A stretch of 64,000 nucleotides of DNA from Candidatus Saccharimonadota bacterium (lineage in GTDB: Bacteria > Patescibacteriota > Saccharimonadia > Saccharimonadales > Saccharimonadaceae), in NCBI GenBank assembly GCA_017432025.1, contig JAFRJX010000003.1:62001-126000 (forward strand), written 5' to 3'. Below, piece by piece: positions 34,601 through 43,994 of this stretch. Both the position numbers and the translations under genes were made by a program. The notes under the pieces were generated by a model. The model had not been told where the DNA came from and made no database searches. It was given only the letters and a program-made list of their open reading frames with translations. Within the stretch, counting starts at the first letter, position 1. The number at the start of each line of letters is the position of its first letter.

Positions 34601-35779
34601 TTATTTAATCAAATCTTCGCCAAAGAAAACGGCATGTTCGTGGTTGGCATCCAGGACATCCTGGTACTTATTAGCCAGACGATTTTGCCAGAGTGCCGCC
34701 GCGATGTCGTGAGCAATATCATATCTTGAGGCCATATTTCTCCTAAGCATTTCAAATGGCGTCGTTGTCGATCCTTCTTCATTAAAGCCATGGACGCGAA
34801 GTCTCCTGCGCTCCGTGTAGTTTTCCAGAATATTTTCAAGCGTTTCCGGATAACCATGGAAGTTAGCCACAATCGGAATTCCCTCGAGGAATAGCTCGTC
34901 AAACTTTTCGTGCGACAACTTATTATCAGTCGTACCAATCGCACGGTAAGACAATGCATTAATACCTACAAAACGCATTTTTAGGTTTGGCATATCAGCA
35001 CGCAAAATTTTCATCGCCTCGAGCGTTTCGTGCGTGGCGATGTCGCCCGCGGCCGTTAGAATAATATCTGGATCCTCATCGGAAGCAAAACGATAAATCG
35101 AAGCACCGGAATTATCAAACAGGTATCTGGCGTGATGCGAATCGATGTAACGCGGTCTTGGGTTCTTATTAAATGTTGTAAGATTTACAACATCTCTCGA
35201 ACCGAGCATAAAGTGAAAGGCGGCCTCAGCTGCCACGTCATCTACTGGAAAAATACAGTTACAAAGATCGGATGGATGGCTAAGTAAGGTCGAAATCAGA
35301 GCCGGCGATTGGTGCGTGAAGCCATTATGATCCTGACGCCAACAAGTCGAAGTCGAAAGTAGGTTCACGGCCGGCATCGGTTCGCGCCACGGGCAAGTCT
35401 TGGATTGCTTGATAAACTTAATCTGCTGCAACAGTTGCGCTGTAATCACCGGGAAGAAGGCTTCATAGCTTCCCATCATCGCTTGTTCGCCATTGGCGAG
35501 GTGTCCAGTCATCACCGAGAATAACACATTTTCAGATAGCATTTCGATAATGCGGCCACGGTCACTTTCCGGCAAATCCCAATTCTTCTTGATGAGATCG
35601 CCCCACGCGCGCTCCTCAATTTCGAATACGGCATCAAAACGATTCGAAGTCGTCTCGTCCGGCGAGAAGAAATAGAAATACGGATTATTAATGAATTGTT
35701 GCTTCAATAAATCACCAATCCGCTCAGCTGGTGAGTAGTAATCTTTTCCTGGGAATTCGACAAAATCTACTGCATTCAT
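34601..35779 (-). CDS. phosphoketolase, C-terminal half as a separate gene
   Basis: 392 residues corresponding to the middle (pyrimidine-binding) and C-terminal domains of xylulose-5-P/fructose-6-P phosphoketolase. FFSPDETTSNRF, SYEAFFPVITAQL, CPWREPMPAVNLLSTST and WRQDHNGFTHQSP are the conserved blocks, and the end has HGFNEEGSTTTPFEMLRRN. Conventional phosphoketolase is one ~800-residue chain. Here the start codon overlaps the N-terminal-half stop by 4 nt (ATGA), so the two polypeptides are co-translated and presumably form one enzyme. All blocks look intact, arguing against a decaying gene. Confidence 0.9.
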   Translation of the reverse strand: MNAVDFVEFPGKDYYSPAERIGDLLKQQFINNPYFYFFSPDETTSNRFDAVFEIEERAWGDLIKKNWDLPESDRGRIIEMLSENVLFSVMTGHLANGEQAMMGSYEAFFPVITAQLLQQIKFIKQSKTCPWREPMPAVNLLSTSTCWRQDHNGFTHQSPALISTLLSHPSDLCNCIFPVDDVAAEAAFHFMLGSRDVVNLTTFNKNPRPRYIDSHHARYLFDNSGASIYRFASDEDPDIILTAAGDIATHETLEAMKILRADMPNLKMRFVGINALSYRAIGTTDNKLSHEKFDELFLEGIPIVANFHGYPETLENILENYTERRRLRVHGFNEEGSTTTPFEMLRRNMASRYDIAHDIAAALWQNRLANKYQDVLDANHEHAVFFGEDLIK

Positions 35780-36711
35780 ATCTTAATTCCCTCTTCTTTT
35801 GTAAACAATTCGCGAATCCCATACGATGCTAACCAGTACTCGAGTACTTTAAGTTCTTTTGGATCGGTTGCCGGTTTCTTTAACGGAATCTGATGCGCAT
35901 TATGATACTGATTCGGGCCACCAGCGCCCTTCTCGGTTTCCAGAATATAAAATGGTGATTCGACTTCCTTCTCGAGCGCCGCTTGAAATTCTTCCGGCTC
36001 GTCACCATGAATCCAAACCGGCGTAAAACCAAAACCACGCACCAGTTCGTTTAATTCCCGTTCGGAGCGACGTGCATAAATCGACGGTGCCGAAATCTTA
36101 TAACCGTTCAGGTGTAAAATCGGTAAAACGCGACCATTAATGTCACTAGCTAATAAATCGCGAAGGTTGAGTGAAGCCAGCGCCGTAGCCGTTTCAAGTT
36201 CCCCATCGCCAATTAAGACCGCCAAGGTTTTCTCCGGGTGTCCAAGCGCCATTCCGTAGGCATTTGCAAGCGCGTAACCGAGCTCGCCACCTTCTGTAAT
36301 CACGCCCGGAGTCATCGGGCTGGCGTGTGACGGAAAACCGTCTGGCCACGAAAACTTTTTACAAAGATATGCGAGACCATCGTAATCAAGCGTCGCCTTT
36401 TCGTCGACTTTGGCGAGTTCTCCATCCACGAATAAATTGGCTTGTAGAGCCGGAAAACCATGCCCAGGCCCGAGGATAAAACTAAAATTAGCATTGCCTT
36501 TAAAAAAACTTCTGAGATTAGCATAGGCTACATTAATTCCGTGACAAGTGCCCCAGTGACCGAGCAGTCTCGGCTTGATGTCATCTGCTTTTAATGGATG
36601 TTCCAAAAGAAAATTATCACGTAGATACAGCTGAGCCACTGACAAATAATCACAAAAACGAATCCTCTTATTGATTCTTTCGAGCGTTTTAATGTCAGCA
36701 TGCCCACTCAT
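35776..36711 (-). CDS. phosphoketolase, N-terminal half as a separate gene
   Basis: 311 residues matching the N-terminal, pyrophosphate-binding domain of phosphoketolase. YLSVAQLYLRDN, RLLGHWGTCHGIN, FILGPGHGFPALQ, EGGELGYALANAYG, AVLIGDGELETATAL (ThDP/Mg motif GDG) and LPILHLNGYKISAPSI are present in order. It ends where the full-length enzyme has its inter-domain linker. With the downstream half it would cleave ketose phosphates to acetyl phosphate, giving ATP by acetate kinase or carbon for the pentose phosphate pathway. Confidence 0.92.
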   Translation of the reverse strand: MSGHADIKTLERINKRIRFCDYLSVAQLYLRDNFLLEHPLKADDIKPRLLGHWGTCHGINVAYANLRSFFKGNANFSFILGPGHGFPALQANLFVDGELAKVDEKATLDYDGLAYLCKKFSWPDGFPSHASPMTPGVITEGGELGYALANAYGMALGHPEKTLAVLIGDGELETATALASLNLRDLLASDINGRVLPILHLNGYKISAPSIYARRSERELNELVRGFGFTPVWIHGDEPEEFQAALEKEVESPFYILETEKGAGGPNQYHNAHQIPLKKPATDPKELKVLEYWLASYGIRELFTKEEGIKI

Positions 36712-36718
36712 ACTAGTA

Positions 36719-36727
36719 ATTATAGCA
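36719..36727 (-). promoter_or_regulatory. extended -10 of the split phosphoketolase operon
   Basis: TGCTATAAT lies 7 nt before the ATG at 36711. Leaderless. Confidence 0.75.
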
Positions 36728-36743
36728 TAAACGCAATAGTTTT

Positions 36744-38738
36744 TTAGCCGATGTATTCTTTGATTTTATTAATCTCGTCACGAATCAGCGCCGCGCGTTC
36801 AAATTCAAGGTTGGCGGCGGCAAGTTGCATCTCGGAAGTCAGTTGTTTCACAAGATTCGGGAGTTCGTCTTTTGGAACACGCTTAATATCGAGCTTATTT
36901 TCAGCCTGTTTTTCTGGGATAATCGCGCGGAGCCCGAGCGACACACCCTTCTTAATCGAAGTTGGCGTGATGTGATGCTTCTCGTTATACTCTTTCTGGA
37001 TTTCACGACGGCGGTTCGTCTCGGAAATCGCTTTTTCCATACTTTCCGTGATGAAATTGGCGTACATAATAACTTTGCCTTCCACGTGGCGCGCAGCACG
37101 GCCAATCGTTTGAATAAGCGCCGATTCGGAACGCAGAAACCCTTCCTTATCCGCATCAAGAATCGCGACCAGTGACACTTCCGGGAGATCCAAACCTTCG
37201 CGAAGCAGGTTAATTCCGACCAGTACATCGTAAACACCTTCACGCAAATCCCGGAGAATATCACCGCGCTCCAAAGTGTCCACATCAGAGTGAATGTAGG
37301 CGGTCTTAACACCCCGTTCTTTCAAGTGGTCAGTCAAATCTTCCGCCATCCGCTTCGTTAAAGTCGTGATGAGTGTCCTCTGTCCCTTGGCAATACGTTT
37401 ATCAATCTCTTCCATGAGATCGTCAATCTGGCCATCGCTACTACGGACTTCAATTTCTGGATCAAGCAGGCCAGTTGGGCGAATCACCTGTTCAGCTGGC
37501 TTCGGCGAGTTTTCAAGCTCGTATTCACCCGGCGTCGCTGAAACATAAATCGCCTGGTTCACATGCTTCTGGAACTCACCATAAGTGAGCGGACGGTTGT
37601 CCAGCGCGCTTGGCAACCTAAAACCATAGTCTACGAGCGTGAGTTTGCGCGCATGGTCACCGTTATACATACCACGTACTTGCGGCAAAGTCATGTGCGA
37701 CTCATCCACAATCAAAAGAAAATCATCTGGGAAGAAATCGAGCAAAGTGGAAGGCGGTTCACCAGCCTTGCGCCCTTCGAGATGTCTAGAATAGTTTTCG
37801 ATTCCCTTCACAAAGCCAGTCTCACGGAGCATCTCTAAATCATATTTAGTGCGCTGCGATAAACGCTCGGCTTCGAGATATTTCTCGTGTTCGCGGAAAT
37901 AGGCCAAGCGTTCCTTAAACTCGGCTTCTATGGCCTTTAAAGCGCCTTCTAGCTGCTCTTTTGGCGTCGCATAGTGTGTGTTTGGGAAAATGTGAATATG
38001 GTCCGGTTTTTCGCGAATTTCAAACGTCAGCGGGTCGACAATCTTCACGTCTTCCAAAGCATCGAAACCAAATTCAAAACGGTAAGCGTACTCACCGTTT
38101 GCCGGATATAAATCAATTGTGTCGCCCATCACGCGGAAATTACCACGTTCAAAGGCAAGGTCATTGCGGTGATACTGCATCCCGACTAAAGTTCGAATAA
38201 AGCCAATCTGGTCCAGAGTGTTTTTGTCGCTGTCCATCCAGACACCCTTTTCCTGCCAAAGCGGGAGTGACATTTCGGCGTAGTACTCCGGTGAACCGAT
38301 GCCATAAATACAAGACACGGATGCCACCACAATCACATCGCGGCGCGTCAGCAGGGCTTCCGTCGCAGCGTGGCGAAGTCGGTCAATCTCATCGTTAATC
38401 GCCGAATCTTTCTCGATGTAAGTATCGGTCGAAGCGATGTAAGCTTCCGGCTGATAATAATCAAAATAAGACACAAAATAATGGACTTCGTTCTCTGGGA
38501 AAAAGTCGCGAAATTCCGAATAAAGCTGCGCCGCCAAAGTCTTATTATGTGCCAGAATCAAAGTCGGACGCTGGACATTCTGAATGATATTTGCCATCGT
38601 AAAAGTCTTACCAGAACCGGTCACGCCGAGCAAAGTCTGTTCTCTTTCGCCCGCCAAAATCCCATCCGTGAGCTGTTTAATCGCACTCGGCTGATCTCCA
38701 GTCGGCTGGAACTTCGATACTAACTTAAATTTAGGCAT
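36744..38738 (-). CDS. uvrB: excinuclease ABC subunit B
   Basis: 664 residues. [18 protein letters not shown] is the Walker A motif, [25 protein letters not shown] the beta-hairpin region, and [21 protein letters not shown] the DE-x-H block. Helicase motifs V and VI follow ([41 protein letters not shown]). A terminal UVR domain ([17 protein letters not shown]) binds UvrC. It is the damage-verification protein of nucleotide excision repair; uvrC is at 62412. Confidence 0.98.
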   Translation of the reverse strand: MPKFKLVSKFQPTGDQPSAIKQLTDGILAGEREQTLLGVTGSGKTFTMANIIQNVQRPTLILAHNKTLAAQLYSEFRDFFPENEVHYFVSYFDYYQPEAYIASTDTYIEKDSAINDEIDRLRHAATEALLTRRDVIVVASVSCIYGIGSPEYYAEMSLPLWQEKGVWMDSDKNTLDQIGFIRTLVGMQYHRNDLAFERGNFRVMGDTIDLYPANGEYAYRFEFGFDALEDVKIVDPLTFEIREKPDHIHIFPNTHYATPKEQLEGALKAIEAEFKERLAYFREHEKYLEAERLSQRTKYDLEMLRETGFVKGIENYSRHLEGRKAGEPPSTLLDFFPDDFLLIVDESHMTLPQVRGMYNGDHARKLTLVDYGFRLPSALDNRPLTYGEFQKHVNQAIYVSATPGEYELENSPKPAEQVIRPTGLLDPEIEVRSSDGQIDDLMEEIDKRIAKGQRTLITTLTKRMAEDLTDHLKERGVKTAYIHSDVDTLERGDILRDLREGVYDVLVGINLLREGLDLPEVSLVAILDADKEGFLRSESALIQTIGRAARHVEGKVIMYANFITESMEKAISETNRRREIQKEYNEKHHITPTSIKKGVSLGLRAIIPEKQAENKLDIKRVPKDELPNLVKQLTSEMQLAAANLEFERAALIRDEINKIKEYIG

Positions 38739-38744
38739 AATCTA

Positions 38745-38753
38745 ATTATATCA
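38745..38753 (-). promoter_or_regulatory. extended -10 of uvrB
   Basis: TGATATAAT lies 6 nt before the uvrB ATG. Leaderless. Confidence 0.75.
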
Positions 38754-40196
38754 CTCGCCTTGGCGAATAATTGGAAACGGCACCGCTTCGCGCCCAGACA
38801 CACCTTCAAGTAACCAGAAATTACGTTCGGAATTACCCCAACCACAGGCTGGTGGCATACCATATTCAAGCATTTCGACAAAGTCCATATCAAGCATCTG
38901 TGCTTCCTCATCACCGGCATCGCGGGCGGCTTGTTGCTCCTTGAAGCGTTCGAGCTGATCGAGTGGATCGTTTAATTCCGAGAAGCCATTCCCCATTTCC
39001 GTACCGGCAATTACCGGGTGGAATCTTTCGGTCACAAGTTGATTGTCGGCCGATTTCTTTGCAAGTGGCGACAAGCTTAATGGTTCTTCAATCACCCAGT
39101 ACGGGCCAGCGGAAGTCTTGCGAATCAATTTCCAAACGTGGTCAATTAAGTGTGGCGTCGTCATGTCAAAATTCGATTCAACGCCATTATCCTTCAAAAT
39201 CTGAATCAGTTGCTCGCGATTTGGATTAAAGACGTCCACATTAAACTTCTCACGAAGTAAATCAGCATATTTAACGCGTGGCCATTCGCAGTCTAAATCA
39301 ATATCAAAGCCATTTACCTTAAACTTCAAAGTTCCCCAAGTTTCCATCGCGACATATTTAATCATCTCTTCATAGAACTTCATGCCGTCTTCGTAATTCT
39401 CATACGCAGCGTAAGCTTCAAATGCGATGTGCTCCGGCAAATGTTCATCATCAATACCCTCATTACGGAAACGTGGGCCGATGTCATAAACTTTCTCAAA
39501 GCCACCACCAAGTAGGCGCTTTAATGGCAACTCGTGCGAGATACGTAGATAAAAATCCTCATCCAGGGCATTCATGTGCGTCACAAATGGCGTTGCATCG
39601 GCACCACCAGTGGTGTGCTCTAAGACTGGTACATTTACCTCAACGAAGCCATGCTTGTTCATAAAATCGCGTGTGGCTTGCCAGAATTTCGAACGGCGGA
39701 CGAGCCTCTCGCGGACCTCGGGGTTCGCATTCATATCAACATAACGACGGCGGTAGCGCTCTTCCTTGTTTGTAAAGACATCTGGGAGCGGACGGAGCGT
39801 CTTGGTAAGTAATTTCACATAGTTTGAGAACACCGAAATTTCACCAGTCTGGGACTTATCGACCGTACCAGTTACTTCGATAAAATCGCCGATATCAAGT
39901 AATCTGACGTCTTTCGCGCCAAACAAACCTTCTTTCGGTTCATCGTCGGCTTTCATAAAAATCTGCACTTCGGCAGTATAATCGCGGACCTTCAAAAACA
40001 CGAGTTTTCCAAATGAACGAATCGCCACGATGCGACCGGCAATGGTCACTTCTTGGCCTTTCTTCTCCTCAAAATGGTTCACTACTTCGGAAATTTTAGC
40101 ATTACGAAAACACTTCGACGGGTACGGATCAATTCCCCGCGCTCTAATTTCCTCTAATTTTTTTAATCTCTCGTTTCGATAGTCCTCAAGTAACAT
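38751..40196 (-). CDS. lysS: lysyl-tRNA synthetase, class II
   Basis: 481 residues. The N-terminal OB-fold anticodon domain (VTIAGRIVAIRSFGKLVFLKVRD) is followed by the class II core: RYRRRYVDMNANPEVRERLVRRSKF, FVEVNVPVLEHTTGGADATPFVTHMNALD, ISHELPLKRLLGGGFEKVYDIGPRFRNEG (motif 2) and ACGWGNSERNFWLLEG (motif 3). Motif 3 departs from the common GIGIDRLVM form, a version I associate with candidate-phylum LysRS. The uvrB promoter overlaps its 3' end. Confidence 0.93.
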   Translation of the reverse strand: MLLEDYRNERLKKLEEIRARGIDPYPSKCFRNAKISEVVNHFEEKKGQEVTIAGRIVAIRSFGKLVFLKVRDYTAEVQIFMKADDEPKEGLFGAKDVRLLDIGDFIEVTGTVDKSQTGEISVFSNYVKLLTKTLRPLPDVFTNKEERYRRRYVDMNANPEVRERLVRRSKFWQATRDFMNKHGFVEVNVPVLEHTTGGADATPFVTHMNALDEDFYLRISHELPLKRLLGGGFEKVYDIGPRFRNEGIDDEHLPEHIAFEAYAAYENYEDGMKFYEEMIKYVAMETWGTLKFKVNGFDIDLDCEWPRVKYADLLREKFNVDVFNPNREQLIQILKDNGVESNFDMTTPHLIDHVWKLIRKTSAGPYWVIEEPLSLSPLAKKSADNQLVTERFHPVIAGTEMGNGFSELNDPLDQLERFKEQQAARDAGDEEAQMLDMDFVEMLEYGMPPACGWGNSERNFWLLEGVSGREAVPFPIIRQGE

Positions 40197-40203
40197 ACTA
40201 TAT

Positions 40204-40212
40204 ATTATAGCA
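40204..40212 (-). promoter_or_regulatory. extended -10 of lysS
   Basis: TGCTATAAT lies 7 nt before the lysS ATG. Leaderless. Confidence 0.75.
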
Positions 40213-40214
40213 TA

Positions 40215-40661
40215 TTATTTGATTTCTTCTAGTTTCACCGTCTTGCCGTTAAAGTCAAATGAATCACCGGCTTTTTTACCCATCACGGCTTTGCCGATTG
40301 GGGATTCGTTCGAAATTTTACCCTCAAGTGGGTTCGCTTCAGTTGCACCAACTAAGATATAAGTCACTTTGCGACCACCCATATCAAGGACGACGGTTGA
40401 ACCAAGTGCTACTGAATCACGTTTCACCGCCTTAATAATCTTGGCGCTCTTCAATATTTCTTGAATCTCGAGAATACGAGTCTCGGCCATTTTTTGTTCG
40501 TTACGTGCAGAGCTGTATTCTTCGTTTTCGGAAAGGTCACCAAAAGCACGAGCTGTCGCAATCTTCTCTGCAATAGCAGGACGATTCTTAATTAATTCAT
40601 TAAGTTCAGCTTCAAGTTCCTTTTTTCCGGCAGCAGTAATGCTAATACTTTTCTTAATCAT
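40215..40661 (-). CDS. greA: transcription elongation factor GreA
   Basis: 148 residues. The N-terminal coiled coil ITAAGKKELEAELNELIKNRPAIAEKIATARAFGDLSENEEY contains the acidic tip DLSENEEY, which is inserted into RNA polymerase. The C-terminal FKBP-like domain ends SNESPIGKAVMGKKAGDSFDF. GreA stimulates transcript cleavage in backtracked polymerase. Its leader is ~25 nt with a GTGGAG-type site. Confidence 0.97.
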   Translation of the reverse strand: MIKKSISITAAGKKELEAELNELIKNRPAIAEKIATARAFGDLSENEEYSSARNEQKMAETRILEIQEILKSAKIIKAVKRDSVALGSTVVLDMGGRKVTYILVGATEANPLEGKISNESPIGKAVMGKKAGDSFDFNGKTVKLEEIK

Positions 40662-40724
40662 CTTTAGTGAGACTCCACTTTAATCAATTATAGAGTTTAC
40701 AGGAAAATGCTTATTTCGTCAAGA

Positions 40725-41942
40725 TTATAATTCAGAGATTTTGACGAGTCTTGATTCGCCAGTTCTACGGTCGGTGACTTCAGCCGAATCCTCAGCTAAA
40801 GTCTTATCCGAAATCACAATGCGATACGGCATGCCCATTAGTTCGGCGTCAGCAAATTTCTCGCCTGGGCGGAGATCGCGATCATCAAACAGAACCTCAC
40901 CTGGGTGGTTAGCATAGAACTCTTCTGCACGTTTCATGCCATTCTCGCCGATGCCAATCAAATGGTATTTGAATGGCGCGACACTTTCTGGCCAGACTAG
41001 ACCCTTGTCATCAGCGTATTTCTCAACTATTACACCCATTACGCGGGATACGCCAATACCATAACAGCCCATATAAACGACTTGCTGAGTGTTTTGCTCG
41101 TCAGAATACTTCAGACCGAGTGGCTCTGAGTACTTGAACTTGAGCTTAAAGATATTACCGACCTCAGCTGCAGTTGCTTGCTTTAATTCCTCTTCCTTTA
41201 CGCCAAGGTCATTCAAAGTCTCCGCGTTCAAAACTTCCTTATTTAAGACTACCGACTTATCAGCATTGTAATAAACATCATCCTCGCCCACTGGCAAGAA
41301 AGTCTGGAATTCGTGCGAGTACTTCGAGAAAATACCACCCGAAGCGAATGTTTCGAATGTATCCTCGCCAAGACCGAGTCTTTCGTAAATCTTCTTGTAA
41401 GCGACTTCAACTTCAGCATAAAACTTATCGAGATCTTCTTCATTGGTATGGAAGCTATAGAGATCTTTCATCAAGAATTCGCGACCGCGCAAGATGCCAG
41501 ACTTCGCACGGAGTTCGTTCCTAAACTTCGTCTGGAATTGGTAAACAGAAAGCGGCAAATCTTTGTAACTAGAGATATAAGACTTCATGAGATTTACAAT
41601 TGGCTCTTCGTGCGTTGGCGCGAGACCAAGTTCGCCACCGCTCGCGAGATTTGTCTTGAACCAAATATCAACGGCCTGATCCGAAAAACGTCCAGTCTTT
41701 TCCCACGGCTCTGGGTTCTGAAGCGCTGTCATCTGGAGCTCTTCGCAGCCGAGCTTGTTTAGCTCATCGCGAATGATATTTTTAATGTTTTCAATCACAC
41801 GGATGCCAAGTGGCAAAAAATCATAAACGCCGGCCATTTCTTTATGGATAAAGCCTGCGCGCGTGAGCAAAGCGCCGTTTTTGGCGGTCTCGTCCTTTGG
41901 TGCTTCCCTCAAAGTTTTTACAAAAGTCTTTGATAATCTCAT
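40725..41942 (-). CDS. proS: prolyl-tRNA synthetase, short form lacking the insertion domain
   Basis: 405 residues against ~570 for the common bacterial ProRS. The class II core is clear: GFIHKEMAGVYDFLPLGIRVIENI, GELGLAPTHEEPIVNLMKSYISSYKDLPL (motif 2 region), KFRNELRAKSGILRGREFLMKDLYSFH, and YMGCYGIGVSRVMGVIVEKYADDKGLVWPESVAPF (motif 3), followed by the anticodon-binding domain. What is missing is the ~180-residue INS editing domain between motifs 2 and 3; only ~75 residues lie there. Mischarged Ala-tRNA(Pro) would therefore need a separate deacylase, if any. Confidence 0.95.
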   Translation of the reverse strand: MRLSKTFVKTLREAPKDETAKNGALLTRAGFIHKEMAGVYDFLPLGIRVIENIKNIIRDELNKLGCEELQMTALQNPEPWEKTGRFSDQAVDIWFKTNLASGGELGLAPTHEEPIVNLMKSYISSYKDLPLSVYQFQTKFRNELRAKSGILRGREFLMKDLYSFHTNEEDLDKFYAEVEVAYKKIYERLGLGEDTFETFASGGIFSKYSHEFQTFLPVGEDDVYYNADKSVVLNKEVLNAETLNDLGVKEEELKQATAAEVGNIFKLKFKYSEPLGLKYSDEQNTQQVVYMGCYGIGVSRVMGVIVEKYADDKGLVWPESVAPFKYHLIGIGENGMKRAEEFYANHPGEVLFDDRDLRPGEKFADAELMGMPYRIVISDKTLAEDSAEVTDRRTGESRLVKISEL

Positions 41943-41951
41943 AATAGGTTA

Positions 41952-41960
41952 ATTATATCA
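41952..41960 (-). promoter_or_regulatory. extended -10 of proS
   Basis: TGATATAAT lies 9 nt before the proS ATG. The mRNA leader would be about 2-3 nt. Confidence 0.65.
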
Positions 41961-42720
41961 CACCTATAACATAGATAAGGTAAAAGGCAACGCCGTTCTT
42001 AATTATATGCGTTAGCATACCGGCGTAAATCGTCCCGGTGATTTCGCGCATCGCGCAGAGCACAATTGAAAGCGCAAAGACATTGACGCCCACATTCCAC
42101 TGCAGATGGACTAAACCGAACACAAACGAAGCAATGAATGAGGAAATAATGATTCCCCAAATCTCGCTGAGTTTGCCGTTTAGTTTTTCGCGGAGTTTAC
42201 CATAAAGCCAACCCCGGAAGATAATCTCTTCGGCGATTGGCGCAACCACCACGAGCGTTAGAAATGCCAAAACCCGATTAAAGCCCGGCGACATGACGCT
42301 GAAGGCCAAATCTTGCGTTTGATCAGCCACGAACCATGGGAATTTGCTGAAAATAAAGACAAGTAATGCGGCAAGGAGCAGTGACGCGATAAACCCAATC
42401 GGGCCAAGTCCCACATCTGTCCAAGTCGGCAGACCATCGAGCCCGAGTTCTTTGCGCATCTCGGCCGGTGTTTCGATTTTCTTTTTCTTCCGTTTGTTCT
42501 GAATCAAAAGTGGTACAAAGACAGTAATAATTAACGCCAAAATATAGACGACTGCGGAATAAACTGAAGTCCAAACCGGTTGATTAAACTGCGATTTGCC
42601 AAGCAGTGACAGCATAATATAGCCAATGACTAGTTGCGTCGCGATTACCACCGCAAACACCCAAATACACATCCCGACAATGGTTAGAATTAGTTCGCCC
42701 ACACCGCGTTTTTTCGTCAT
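41953..42720 (-). CDS. CPBP-family (CAAX protease-like) intramembrane protease
   Basis: 255 residues with about seven hydrophobic spans. The Abi/CPBP motifs are visible: VVAPIAEEIIFRGWLYGKLREKL (Glu-Glu and Arg), FVFGLVHLQWNVGVNVFALSIVLC (His), and TGTIYAGMLTHIIKNGVAFY (His/Asn). Members are membrane metalloprotease-like enzymes involved in bacteriocin immunity or protein processing. It overlaps rseP by 4 nt (ATGA), so two membrane proteases are co-expressed. Confidence 0.9.
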   Translation of the reverse strand: MTKKRGVGELILTIVGMCIWVFAVVIATQLVIGYIMLSLLGKSQFNQPVWTSVYSAVVYILALIITVFVPLLIQNKRKKKKIETPAEMRKELGLDGLPTWTDVGLGPIGFIASLLLAALLVFIFSKFPWFVADQTQDLAFSVMSPGFNRVLAFLTLVVVAPIAEEIIFRGWLYGKLREKLNGKLSEIWGIIISSFIASFVFGLVHLQWNVGVNVFALSIVLCAMREITGTIYAGMLTHIIKNGVAFYLIYVIGVI

Positions 42721-43979
42721 CGGAAGAACCTCGTAATATCAAGTACAGTTACGATTAACATCAGTAGAATCAATACGATAAACGCGCGCGAAACAATCTT
42801 TTCTTCAATCTCCTTGGTGAGTTTCTTGTGACGCAAACGGAAGATTGCAATTAGAAGCCATCTACCACCGTCGAGTGCCGGAATCGGCAGTACATTCATA
42901 CAAGCGAGTGAAATCGAAATAATGGCCGCGAGAAAGGCGAGGTTAGCCGGACCCGCCGAAGTAAAGGCTGGGAATAATACGCCAATAATACCGACTGGGC
43001 CAGAAACGGATTCGCCAACTTCGGAAATCGCCTGCTGTCCGCTTTCGCGCACGCTCGAATCAAAGCTAAAGAGCGAACCTACGCCCCGCACCAGGTTCCA
43101 CAACAAATCGCCAATCCCATGGAAAGTTTCCGCAGTGATTTGGGCGGTTAAACCAACCCCGACGAGCGGTGCTGACCAAGTCGAATACTTCATCGTTTGT
43201 GAGCTCTCCATCATCACACCGAGGAGATAATCGCTTCCTTCAGGATTAAGCGTCGCCGCTAGCTCTAATTGTTCGGCGTCCTTGGCACACTCGCAGGAAT
43301 CCTTATCGCAAGTTGGCTTTTTAATGCAATCTTCGTCCACGCCGCGCATCACGAGGAATGTTACCGTTTGTCCGGCGCGCATATTGTTATAATCTGTAAT
43401 ATCGCTAGAGTATCTCACGGAATTACCGTCCACCGAAAGTACAAAATCGCCCTCTTTTATCCCGGCGAGATCGGCCGGTGAATCCTTCTCTACCACAGCA
43501 ATTCTTACCGGCACCCATTCGGTGCGCGTGTCGTCCGCAACCGTAAACTGGTCGTCTAGAAATTCCGGCATCCCAACCCAAGCAAGAATCGTGAAAATCA
43601 CAATCCCGGTTAGCCAGTTCATTGCGACGCCACCAAACAGAATCTTCGTCTTCTTCCAGAAGCTGACGCTTCCAAAGGTCCCCTTTCTGGTCTCGGCGTC
43701 CGATTCCCCATCCATCTGGCAGAAGCCGCCAATCGGTAGCCAGTTCAAGCTAAAAATCAAACCATCTTGTGGCTTACCCCATTCTTTTTTCGGTAGGCGT
43801 TTCCATTTTTTGGTTTTTGGATCTTTGACCCACGCAATCGCTTTTGGTGGGAAACCAATCCCAAATTCCAGGACTTTTACACCATTTCGTCTTGCCATAA
43901 TAAAATGACCAAACTCGTGGAGCGTTACTAAAACCATCAATACCAAGAGACCAACAATTACGCCTACAAAAATATCCAT
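42717..43979 (-). CDS. rseP: site-2 metalloprotease RseP/RIP family
   Basis: 420 residues. The zinc site HEFGH lies in VTLHEFGHFIMARRNGVKVLEFGIGFPP near the N-terminus, the second metal ligand region NVLPIPALDGGRWL (NxxPxPxLDGG) near the C-terminus. One PDZ domain lies between (VEKDSPADLAGIKEGDFVLSVDG), with a cysteine-containing insert CIKKPTCDKDSCECAKD. This family cuts transmembrane anti-sigma factors or leftover signal peptides. The gene name is by family similarity; no rseA-like substrate is seen here. Confidence 0.94.
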   Translation of the reverse strand: MDIFVGVIVGLLVLMVLVTLHEFGHFIMARRNGVKVLEFGIGFPPKAIAWVKDPKTKKWKRLPKKEWGKPQDGLIFSLNWLPIGGFCQMDGESDAETRKGTFGSVSFWKKTKILFGGVAMNWLTGIVIFTILAWVGMPEFLDDQFTVADDTRTEWVPVRIAVVEKDSPADLAGIKEGDFVLSVDGNSVRYSSDITDYNNMRAGQTVTFLVMRGVDEDCIKKPTCDKDSCECAKDAEQLELAATLNPEGSDYLLGVMMESSQTMKYSTWSAPLVGVGLTAQITAETFHGIGDLLWNLVRGVGSLFSFDSSVRESGQQAISEVGESVSGPVGIIGVLFPAFTSAGPANLAFLAAIISISLACMNVLPIPALDGGRWLLIAIFRLRHKKLTKEIEEKIVSRAFIVLILLMLIVTVLDITRFFR

Positions 43980-43985
43980 AATTCT

Positions 43986-43994
43986 ATTATAGCA
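43986..43994 (-). promoter_or_regulatory. extended -10 of rseP
   Basis: TGCTATAAT lies 6 nt before the rseP ATG. Leaderless. Confidence 0.75.

Noticed and set aside
34601-36711. Phosphoketolase split as a frameshift or pseudogene
   Set aside because: The ATGA overlap, a domain-boundary break and intact motifs on both sides point to two functional genes.
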